In this document: positions 22,275 through 34,200 of the stretch, in pieces
Layout of the letters: every line of letters begins with the position of its first letter
How positions within the stretch are numbered: position 1 is the first letter of the stretch
DNA from: Agelaius tricolor
Taxonomy: Eukaryota > Chordata > Aves > Passeriformes > Icteridae
NCBI GenBank assembly: GCA_023055355.1
Contig: JALJCS010000029.1
Coordinates: 5,332,001 to 5,396,000 of the forward strand
Direction: 5' to 3'
Length of the DNA stretch: 64,000 nt
Position numbers and translations under genes: made by a program
The notes under the pieces: model-generated
What the model was told of the DNA's origin: nothing
What the model saw: only the letters and a program-made list of their open reading frames with translations
Databases searched by the model: none

Positions 22275-25200
22275 ATGTTTCCTTTTCCTTTCCTTTAGTT
22301 GTCTATACTTTTCCCTTTCCAAAATTTTCCAGTGGTCCTTTTCACCAGTTACACTGGTTGCTAGAAGAAATTGATTTTTCCAGCTGTGCTTCCCAGAATT
22401 TCCTCCCTGCTACCCCATTCCATTCCCTGGGATTTTCTAAAATCGTCCTCTTCTGCTGCTGCTTGAATTTCTCTCTTTCTCCAGGAACTGACACAACCAG
22501 AGCACACAGCCTCGAGCTGCACCAAGGGAAATACAGGGTGGATAGCAGGAAGAAGATTTTTCCAGAAAGAGTGATAAAGTTCTGGAATGTTCTGCCCAGG
22601 GAGGTGGTGGAGTCCCCATCCCTGGGTGTGTTTAACAAAGCCTGGATGTGGCTCTGGGGGCCAGGGTTGAGTTGAGGGGTTGGGGCTGGGTTGGACTCTG
22701 TGACCTTTAGGGTCTCTTCCAACCTGGTCATTCTGTGATTCTGTGATTTTGTGAATTCTGTAATTCTGTAATTCTGTGATTCTGTAATTTTGTGATTCTG
22801 TAATTCTGTAATTCTGTGATTCTGTAATTTTGTGATTCTGTGATTCTGTGAGTTCTGTGAGTTCTGTGAACAGTTGTTGCACAGTGCCATCTAGTGCAGC
22901 CCATCCAGAGCATCCCAGCCTGGCTCCCACCCTGCTCTTGCCTTTCTTCCTCCAAGGAGAGGAATTTTGGCTGGGAAAAAGGGAGAACAAGCAGGAAACG
23001 CCGTGCTGGGTCCCACACTGCTCTGGGATGTGGGATGGAGCTCTGTGCCAGGCAGCATTTCTGCAATTGTCATTTCAGATTTGATAAACTCAGGTGGCTG
23101 AGACCAAACTCACCCTTCAGAGTGACACCGGTGAGGTTTGGCTGGGCTGGTGCTGAGCTGGGACCTCCTGGAACCCCTGGGGATGCAGAGGGGCTGGAAA
23201 CTCCTGGATCTTTTGGAGATGCAGAAGGGCTGGAAAATTCTGGGGATGCAGAAGGGTTGGAAGCTCCTGGATCTTTTGGGGATGCAGAAGGGCTGGAGAA
23301 TTCTGGGTTCTCTGGGGATGCAGAAGGGTTGGAAACTCCTGGATCATTTGGGGATGCAGAGGGGCTGGAAGCTTCTGGATTTTCTGGGGGTCCAGAGGGG
23401 CTGCTGGAAACTTCTGGATTCTCTATGGATGCAGAAGGGCTGGAAACTTCTGGATTCTCTGGGGATGCAGAAGGGCTGCTGGAAATTTCTGGATCTTTTG
23501 GAGACGCAGAAGGGCTGGAAATTTCTGGATTCTCCGGGGATGCAGAGGGGCTGGCACCTGCTGGATTCCCTGGACAACTGGAACCTGCTGGATTCTCTGA
23601 AGGGCTGGGAACTTGTGCGTCCTCTGCAAGTCTGGTTGCTTGTTTGCAGCCTGAAGAAACCCCCAAAAAATGACAAAAATCAGAAGAAGCTTTGCCACCG
23701 AGCAGATCCTTGAAAAACCACCCTGCCCTGCTCCATGCTCTGCATTGTTCGGATTTTCTGCCCTGCTCCATACTCTGGATTATTTGGGTTTTCTGCCCTG
23801 CTCCATGCTCTGGATTTTTTATTGGGTTTTCTGTCCTGCTCCATGCTCTGCATTGTTCGGATTTTCTGCCTTGCTCCATGCTCTGGATTTTTTATTGGGT
23901 TTTCTGCCCTGCTCCATTCTCTGGATTGTTTGGGTTTTCTGCCCTGCTCCATACTCTGGATTATTTGGATTTTCTGCCCTGCTCCATGCTCTGGATTGTT
24001 TGGATTTTCTGCCCTGCTCCATGCTCTGGATTTTTCACTGGGTTTTCTGGTTGATCAAGGGTCTCCCTTCCAGTCCCACCCTCACCTTTCCTTCCCTCAG
24101 AATATTTTTCCAGCCCTTTCCTGCCCTTGCTGCTCTGAAATGAGGAATAAAATGAAACACTCGGCCGTGGGGAGCTTGGGGCAGGAGCTGCTGCTCAGCT
24201 CTGCCACTGAGGGGCAGCTCCAAACCCACTTTTTGCCCCAGGTTCCTCATTTTAAAGCAGACCCCACAATTCCTGGGGTCTGTATCATTTTCACGGGCTC
24301 AGGGCAGTGAGATTGGAGGGGCAGAGCTGCAGTACCGGAGCTGGGGAGGCCCTGGAGGGGGAAAGAGGCCCCCAGGCGCTGTGGCCCGAGTGCAGGGTGC
24401 TGCACCATGCACGTGGCTGTCGCTCCGGGGCTGTAGCTGAGGATCCTCAGCGTGCTCCTGCTGATCCATTTCTTGCCATCAGCTCCCAGCTGGTGCCTGG
24501 TGTCACCTGCGAGTCCGTGGGGAGAAAAAAGAATGAAATGAAATGAAATGAAATAAAATAAAGAATAAAATAAAATAAAAAATAAAATAAAATAAAATAA
24601 AATAAAGAATAAAGAATAAAATAAAAGAAAATAAATAAAATAAAAAAGAATAAAAAAGAATAAAATAAAGAATAAAGAATAAAATAAAATAAAAAATAAT
24701 AAAATAATAATGTAAAATAAAATAAAAAAGAATTTTAAAAAAGGAAAAAAAAGAATAAAAATGAATAAAATAAAAATAAAATTAAAATAAAATAAAATAA
24801 TAAAATAAAAAATAATAAAATAAAATAAAATAAAGAATAAAGAATAAAGAATAAAGAATAAAGAATAAAATAAAATAAAATAATAAAATAAAAAAGAATA
24901 AAATAAAATAAAAAATAATAAAATAAAATAAAATAAAAAAAAAGAATTTTAAAAAAGGAAAAAAAAGAATAAAAATGAATAAAATAAAAATAAAATAAAA
25001 ATAAAATAAAATAAAATAAAAAAGAACAAAATAAAATAAAATAAATAAAAATAAAATACAACAAAATACAATACAATAAAATAAATAAATAAAATAAAAA
25101 TACAATACAATACAATACAATAAAATAAAGAATAAAATAAAATAAAATCATTTCTATCCCCCTGAAATCATGTTCTCCTAAAGCACAGGTTTGACTCTTC

Positions 25201-28200
25201 CCCTTTTCCAGCTGTTGGAATTTACCCAGAGGATTCCCTGCTTTGCCACAAGGAATTAGGGGGACTCTGGTGGGATTCCCAGGCCTGCAGGCAATGCTGG
25301 TGAAATGAAAACTAAATTTGTATTTGATGTAAGCAGAGATGTGTTTGAACAGCCCTGGTGGAGGGGAAGGTGTTTCAGATATTTCCTGGAGGACACAAAT
25401 ATCCCTGTTTACAATGCAGAGCCTCTGATGCACCCCTTGCTCTGCTGCCCTGAAATGAAAGAAATTCCCAATTTCCAGATGAACCTTTCCAAATGAACCT
25501 TTCCAAACGAACCTTTCCAAATGAACCTTCCCAAATGAACCTTCCCAGACCAGCCTTTCTCAGCCTCTTTTGCCTCCCCAGCAGGGCCAGGTGAGAGCTC
25601 CAAAAGTCTTTCAGAAATCATCTTTGTCAGTAATCACAGCTGCTTTGCCCCTGCTGAGCCCCGCTGCTGTCAGTAATTAAGATTTATTAGCTGTTTTCTG
25701 ATTAGTGTAAATATTTGCAGGAAGTGATTAAAGCTGGGGATGGAAGGGGGAGGAAGGAGAGTCACTCCAAGCCTTCAAAAAAAAAAAAAAAATGGAGAAA
25801 AACACAGGAATTGGAGCAACAGTGAATTAGGGCAATGAAGTTTTATATTTCAGACAATGAAATTTGTGTCTCTCATCTTTTCATGTAAAAGTGGCTGCTC
25901 TGAAGGGCGGCCCCAGGTGAACCAAGGCAGCAGCCCCAGCTCTGAGGGGCTTTCCTGGGGCTGGGAGGTGCCAGCTCAGGTCTTCCCTCTGCTCCAAAGG
26001 CAAGGAGAGATTTTTGGTTAAAATATTGGATATTTGTTAAAATATTGGATATTTGTTAAAATATTTGAAAAATGCAGCTCTGGCTTGCAGGAGGTGTTTA
26101 TAGTGTCTGAACTGTGTGCAGTGAAGTCACAAATAATTCACTTTATCAGGGTGATCTCAGGCTTGGGGAACGCCTTAATTTTGGGAAAAACACTGTGAGG
26201 GACAGAGATAAAAAACCATGGGGATAAAATATCAGTTTATAGAAATATTGGGGTTTTTGTGACTTCCCAGCTGGTATTGCCAGGCCCTCACACTCGGCCC
26301 AGCTCTTCCCAGACACAGGCAGCATTTACAAACCATGCATTACTCCAGAACACCTTTTTATTTTTACATTCAAACCCTCCAGATTTCATCTGCCAACCCG
26401 ATTTACTCTTCTTATTAAGATTTATTTCATTTTTTACTTTATTCAGACCCAATTCATTCTCGTTATTAACTCCAATTTCCATCCATACTCAGGCCAGAAC
26501 ACACAATTCCCTGCTGTTTTCTAGAGCTCTTACTTAAAAATAAACCATCTTAGGGCCAGGTTCAGCTTTAAATGCATTTCTTGATGATGCAAAACACAAG
26601 TCAGAGCTTGTTGGTGCGTGAAAGAAAAAAAAAACCATTTGTGTTTTTCTCACATTTTTTGTGCAGATGTGCACTGGAGCTGCTAAAGGCAGTGATTTGT
26701 AGAATAATGTTATTTATAGCCCTGCCAGAATGGCAGTTATTTGAGCAGCAGACAGGTTGAAGGAGAAGAAAGGCTTTGAAAACCACAGATCCAGGATTCT
26801 GGGGGTTTTTCAATCCCAAATAAAGTGGAATTATCCCAAATAAGTGGAGTTCAGCGCTGAAATTCCAGGGGTTTGGGTTCATTTTATCCCAGTGGAATCC
26901 AGTACAAAATTCCCAAGATTCTTGGTTCATTTTGTCCCTGTAGAATTTAGGGGGTTGGAAATTCCAGGATTTTGGGTTTATTTTATTCCACTGGAATTCA
27001 GTGCTGAGGTTCCAAAATTTGGGTTTGTTTTATCCCTGTGGAATTCAATGCTGAAATTCCAGGGGTTTGGGTTTATTTTACCCCAGTGGAATTCAGTGCT
27101 GAGGTTCCAAAATTTTGGGTTCAGTTTATCCCAGTAGAATTCAATGCTGAGGTTTCAGGAGTTTTGGGTTATTTTATTCCACTGGAATTCAGTGCTGAGG
27201 TTCCAAAATTTTGGGTTTGTTTTATCCCTGTTGAATTTAATGCTGAAATTCCAGGGGTTTGGGTTTATTTTACCCCAGTGGAATTTTGTGCTGAGGTTCC
27301 AAGATTCTGGGTTCATATTATTAAATTCCTTGTGGAATTTAATGCTGAAATTCCAGGATTTTGGGTTTATTTTATCCCAGTGGAATTTAATGCTGAAATT
27401 ACAGAGATTTGGGGTTATTAGATTTTTTTTTTTTTTTTTTTTATCCCAGTGGAATTTTGTGCTGAAGTTTGAAGATTCTGGGTTCATTTTATCCCAGTGA
27501 AATTCAGTGCTGAACTTCCAGGATTTTGGGTTTATTTTATTCCACTGACACTTAGACCTGAGTTTCCAGGATTCTGGCTTTATTTTCTCCCAGTGGAATT
27601 CAGTGCTGAGGTTCCAAGATTCTGGGTTCATTTTATCCCTGTGGAATTTCCTATTGAAACTCCAGGATTCTGGGTTCATTTTATCCCATGGGAATTTAGA
27701 GCTGAGGTCCCAGGGGTTTGGGCTCATTTCATCCCTGTGGAATTTCATGCTGAAATTCCAGGATTCTGGGTTCATTTTATCCCACTGCAATTCAGTGCTG
27801 AAATTCCAAGATTTTTTGCTTTATTTTATCCCAGTGGAATTCAGTGCTGAAATTCCAAGATTCTGGATTCATTTCATCCCTGTGGAATTCAGTGCTGAAA
27901 TTCCAAGATTTTTCGCCTTATTTTATCCCACTGCAATTCAGTGCTGAAATTCCAAGATTCTGCAGTCATTTCATCCCTGTGGAATTTAGTGCTGAAATTC
28001 CAAGGGTTTGCGTTTGTTTTACCCCAGTGGAATTTCATGCTGAAATTCCAGGGGTGTGAGTTTGTTTTACCCCAGTGGAATTCAGTGCTGAAATTCCAAG
28101 GGTTTTGCTTCATTTTATCCCAGTGCAATTCAATGCTGAAATTCCAAGGTTTTTGCTTCATTTCTTCCCAATTCAGTGCTGAAATCCCAGGATTTGGGGT

Positions 28201-31200
28201 TCATTTCATCCCAGTTCAGTGCTGCAATCCCAGGATTTGGGGTTCATTTCATCCCAGTTCAGTGCTGCAATCCCAGGATTTGGGGTTCATTTCATCCCAG
28301 TTCAGTGCTGCAATCCCAGGATTTGGGGTTCATTTTTTCCCAATTCAGTGCTGCAATCCCAGGATTTGGGGTTCATTTTTTCCCAATTCAGTGCTGCAAT
28401 CCCAGGATTTGGGGTTCATTTCTTCCCAATTCAGTGCTACAATCCCAGGATTTGGGGTTCATTTCATCCCAGTGCAATTCAATGCTGAAATCCCAGGATT
28501 TGGGGTTCATTTCTTCCCAATTCAATGCTGCAATCCCAGGATTTGGGGTTCATTTCTTCCCAGTGCAATTCAATGCTGAAATCCCAGGATTTGGGGTTCA
28601 TTTCATCCCAGTGCAATTCAGTGCTGCAATCCCAGGATTTGGGGTTCATTTCTTCCCCATTCAGTGCTGCAATCCCAGGATTTGGGGTTCATTTTATCCC
28701 CATCCTGCCTGTTCCCCACACCTGCCCCAAGCTGCAGCCATGAATTACAGCCCAGCTGAGATTTCCCCCTCCAGCATCTCCAAACCACCCAAAACTGACC
28801 AAAAATAAGAATTTTAGTCCTCAAAGCAGCTTTGAGCTCTTACCTGGGAGCTCAATCCCGTTGTCCAACAGCCAGGAAATCTGGGGCTGGGGTCTGCCCC
28901 CCTGCGTGAGGCAGGAGAGGTTGAGGCCTCTTTCCTCATCCTGGGACATTTCCAGCACCGGCTGGGATGGAGCAGCTGCAGCAGGAAGGTTTAGGATCAG
29001 TTTAGGGGCATTTTCTACTCCTTTTCATCAGCAATATTTCTTTTTTTTATCAGCATTATTTCTTTTTTTTTATCAGCATTATTTCTTTTTTTTCATCAGC
29101 ATTATTTCTTTTTTTTAATCAGCATTATTTCTTTTTTTCATCAGCATTATTTCTTTTTTTCATCAGCATTATTTCTTTTTTTTATCAGCATTATTTCTTT
29201 TTTTTTATCAGCATTATTTCTTTTTTTTATCAGCATTATTTCTTTTTTTTCATCAGCGTTATTTCTTCTTTTCCTTTTAATCAGCATGATTAAAAGGTAA
29301 TAATTAAAAGGAGGGGGTAATAATTAGCATTGACTCCACGATCCAGAAGGCATTAAAGACATTTTATCATTAGAAATAATAATTATTAAATTATTAAATT
29401 GTTATTAACTTATTAGAAACAATTTATTATTACAGTTCTTGTAGAAACAATGGTGGACCTAAGACTTTACTGTTAGAAATCTACAGTTCTTCTAGAAACA
29501 ATGAAAACCTAAGATTTTATTGTTAGAAATTTACAGTTCTTATAGAAACAATGGAAAATCTAAGACTTTATTATTAGAAATCTACAGTTCTTATAGAAAC
29601 AATGAAAACCTAAGATTTTATTGTTAGAAATTTACAGATCTTATAGAAACAATGGAAAACCTAAGAATTTGTGATTAGAAATCTACAGTTCTTAGAGAAA
29701 CAATTAAAACCTAAGATTTTATTATTAGAAATCAACAGATCTTATAGAAATAATGGAAAACCTAAGATTTTATTGTTAGAAATCGACAGTTTTTGTAGAA
29801 ACGATGGTGGACCTAAGACTTGATTGGCCTCAAAGTGAAAACCTCGCCCACACTATTGGTGGCTATCAAAAACACACCCTAGAGAACCTTATTTATAAAT
29901 AATGGTCACAGAAAGAGAGATAATAATTGTTTGAATTGTTTGAATTCTTTGAATTTTAGAGAACCAGCTCTATGAACAATGGCTACAGAGAGATAATAAA
30001 TTTCTTTAATTGTTTGAATTGTTTGAATTGTTTGAATTCTTTGAATTTTAGAGAACAATATCTGTAAGAAATAGCTACAGAAAGAGAGATAATAATTGTT
30101 TGAATTGTTTGAATTCTTTGAATTTTAGAGAACCAGCTCTATGAACAATGGTTACAGAGAGATAATACATTTTTTTAATTGTTTGAATTCTTTGAATTCT
30201 TTGAATTTTAGAGAGCAATATCTGTAAGGAATGGCTACAGAAAGAGAGACAATAATTGTTTGAATTCTTTTCCTCTAAGTTTCCCACAGCTTCCCAGGGT
30301 TTTTCTGGCAAAGTCTGTGCCTGCTGTCTGTGGCCAGGGAGCTGCTGCCACAGGAGGGGGCTGAGCTAAAAACAAAATGGAAAAATTGATGGAAAAATTG
30401 GTGGAAAAATTGGTGGAAAAATTGGTGGGAAAATTGATGGAAAAATTGGTGGAAAAATTGGTGGAAAAATTGGTGGGAAAATTGATGGAAAAATTGATGG
30501 AGAAATTGCTGGAAAAATTCAGGTGTGGATTTGAGGAGCTGGCTCTGTCCTGCTCTAGGTAAAAAGCCAGAGCAGGTGAGGGGACTTACCCAAAATCTCA
30601 ACCTTCTGGCTCTTGGTTTTGACGTGCCTGGTGTAGCAGAAGCACCTGTAAATCCCCTCGTCCTGCTGGCTCAGGTTGGACAGCTGGATGGACAATTCCT
30701 CCTTGGAATAGCGCAGCAGTTTGTACCTCTGGTCCCTTAAAACTGCCAGGAGCAGAAAATGCAGCACACACGGGCTTGGTTCAGCACAGGGAGAAAGCTT
30801 GGGGAGGGTTTTTATTGTATGGGATTGGAAAAGTTCAGGTTTGTAAATGAAAGCATCTCCTAGGGCATCTCTGCTCTCCTTTCTCTCTCTCTCTTGACTT
30901 TCTGGTCTTTAATTCTTCCCTCCTGCTGCACAATTTACAGGAGCCCTCAGGGTCCGCCCAGCAAGTCCATGAACTTTTCCCACAGCTGCAGCACAGAAAA
31001 TGCAACTTTCTGCCCTTAAATTGAACTGAAACTGGGGCTTTGTACAAACATCAGGGGGAAAGAGACCTCAAAACTTCTCTTTTTATCTTAATTTTTTTTT
31101 TTAGCTGAGGTTTTGACAGAATACTGAGCTGGAAGGAATTCCCAGCAATTTGGGCGAATCCAAATAATTTTAATATTATACCTAAATTTATTTAATTTTA

Positions 31201-34200
31201 TAGCTAAATTTATTCAATAAATTTAATTAATAAATAATTAAATGTATTTGAGATAAATGCAATTTAATAATTTATTTAATTTATTTTAATCTTATGATTA
31301 AGATTTAATTAATTTATTTAATTTATTTAATTTTTGAATTAATTTATTTAATTTAGAATTAAATTAATGCAGTTCTTTAGAACTCTGAACTCCACACACA
31401 GTGGGAGCTGCTGCTTCCCCATTTGGGGCAGGCACAACAATTCCTCTCCAGGATTTCAGCTTTTCTATTTTCCATCTATTTGAAAGAGATGATATTATAT
31501 TTAATACTAATACTGATGTTAATACTACTAGTACTACTACCAATAACAATAAATTCTATTTAATAATAGTATATTGTTATATTTTCCATCTATTTGTAAC
31601 CTGCAGTTCTTTAGTGTGGAACTCTGAACTCCACACACAGTGGGAGCTGCTGCTTCCCCATTTGGGCAGACACAACAATTCCTCTCCAGGCCTGGCAATC
31701 AAGGGCACCTCACTGCCTCAGGGCCCAGAGATGGGAACAAAAGGGAGTTGGGGGCAGCAAACTTGGGGTCAATGACTTCATCAGCTGCAGCTGGAATTGG
31801 CAGATTCACCCCCAAAATGCAAATGGACCAAACTTATAAAAGTGTGAACCCTGTGACCCATTGTCCATTTTGGGTGGGTTTTATCTGCCCTAAGTGTACC
31901 TGAAGGCCCTTCAATAGACAGAAAACCAGTGTTTTGTATTCTTTTAATTTTGTCTGGCCTCTGTTTTCAGGTGGCCCCAAAAGGCACCAATTTTGGTGAC
32001 CACAAAGGACCCTCTGGACCCTGCCACACCCTCCCCCCGTTGGCACTTTGGGCACCGCCCTGGCCCGGGTGGCAGCGGGGCCAGCCCAGCGTCCCCAGCC
32101 CTGCTGGGCAGCGCCACCGCTCTGGGTTCCACACTCACCCTGCTGGGCATTGAGGAAAATGGTGAAATTCCGGGGGTTTAACCACTGCAGGGTGAAGTTG
32201 CTGCTGCTGAGGGTGCTGAAGGTGCAGTTGAGGTTCAGATTTTCTCCTTCCTTCAGAGCCACAGAGTCGCTGGCAGCCCCTGGAAACCCCCCTGCCACAC
32301 AGCAGGGGGAAAAACAAACTGGAAATTGGGACATGAAGCAAAGCAAGGACATTTTGCACAGAGTAATGTGTTAATTTTCCTTTTATTTTGCAATGTTTTT
32401 TTAATATTTCTACATTGCCAGTATGGTTGTAGGGATATAAATAAATTATTGGCATTGGACAGGTCATCTGTGTGACAAAGCTTTGGGATCTCCACCTGCC
32501 AGCATTTAATTACTAAACTAATTACTAATTTAATGACCAGATGTAATTACTAAACCAGTTTTAGTCATTAGCCAAGAAAGTATTTCCCTGTTAGCCAATA
32601 CAGAACTGAAGCAGATCCATCTCATGCACTCTCTCCCTGGATTTAAACACAAACATTCAATTTTCACTTATCCCATGATGAGAACTAAATAATATTTAAG
32701 GTCCCTTCCAACCCAAACTGTCTCTGATTTTGTGTCCCATTTGCTCCGTGTGTGACTGAGCAGCGAATGATTTCCCAACACCTCTAAAAACGAGGCTTTT
32801 TTATTCAGAAATGAAACTTTTGAAAAAAAACCCCCAGACCTGGCCTGGCAGAGGTTACTAAAATGAAATTTCACTCTCTCTTCTCCCAGCTCATTTCACA
32901 GGCTGGCAGTAAAATGTGCTTTTCCTCTCCAGCCATTCTAAGGCAGATAAAACACTTTGTGAGAATATTGGATGACAATTTGGATGAATTGCCTTCTCCA
33001 GGCAAAAACTGTGCCCTGGAGAATTCTAACATTGCTGCCTGCCTTGCAGTTGAGTAAATGGGCAGCGGGAGAGTTTTGTGTTCATTCCTGTTTTGCGTGT
33101 TTTGATTTGATTTTCCACGCAGCTCTCGGCTGCCAGTTCCCACTGCAGTTTGAGGAAATGAATCTCCCTGGGCTTTGGGGAAGATTTTCATTTTCTTCAT
33201 GCTCAGAAATTATTTTTTTTTTGGTCGGGAATTTTGCTGGAGCTGATTTTGGTACCTCCAGCACCAGCCTCATCCCCCTGCAGGGCAGCTTCCCGTGGGG
33301 ATTGTGGCTGTGAGAGGAGCTGTGGCAGGAGGTGAGAGTTGTTCAGAGGCAGCTGGGGCCGTGTGTGGTTTCTCACAGCCCCCTCGGGTATTTCTGTCCC
33401 CGTGATGGTTTCCTGTCACCGCCGGCAGCGTGGGGACATCACACCTCTGGGGGTGACAGCAGCAAGAAGAGCTGGGGGTGATGTTTGCTGTCCCAGCCCG
33501 GGGCAGAAATGGAATTTCCACGGGAGACCACTGGGAAATGAGTTTGATTCACAGCGTGACTCACAGGGCAGCTCATTCCCAGCACGGGGGCTCCACTGCG
33601 GCCCCCAAACGTGGGACACGTCCCCACGGCAGCTCCAGGGCTGGTGGCTTTTGTCCCACGGGAATCCCACCTGGAGGAACCACCAAGTGCCAGATCCTCG
33701 GCCAGAAAGGGCTGGAATTGGTGCTGGAATTGCAGAGGCTCTGAGCAGGGTGGTTCTGCTGTGGCTGCTGCTCTGGGAGCCCCCAGGAAGTGACTGAGAG
33801 CTCCTTGCACTGAGACTTGCACTGGGTGCAGTTAGCTGTGAGATTCTAACCCACAATATCATCCTATTTAATGAGTTTGGTGCAGTTAGCTGTGAGATTC
33901 TAACCTACAATCACCCCATTTAATGAGTTTGGTGCAGAGTTAGCTGTGAGATTCTAACCTACAATCATCCTATTTAATGAGTTTGGTGCAGTTAGCTGTG
34001 AGATTCTAACCCACAATCATCCAATTAATGAGTTTGGTGCAGTTATCTGTGAGCCTGTAATCCACAATCACCCTGTTTAATGAGTTTGGTGCAGTTAGCT
34101 GTGAGATTCTAACCCACAGTCACCTCATTTAATGAGTTTGGCACAGAGTTATCAGTGAGATTGTAACCCACAATCCTATTTTAACATCTGTGAGCCTGTA

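Noticed and set aside
27941..28808. Repetitive 210-codon open frames
   Set aside because: Shadows of the 43-50-bp array in a CRTAM intron; several frames are open at once.
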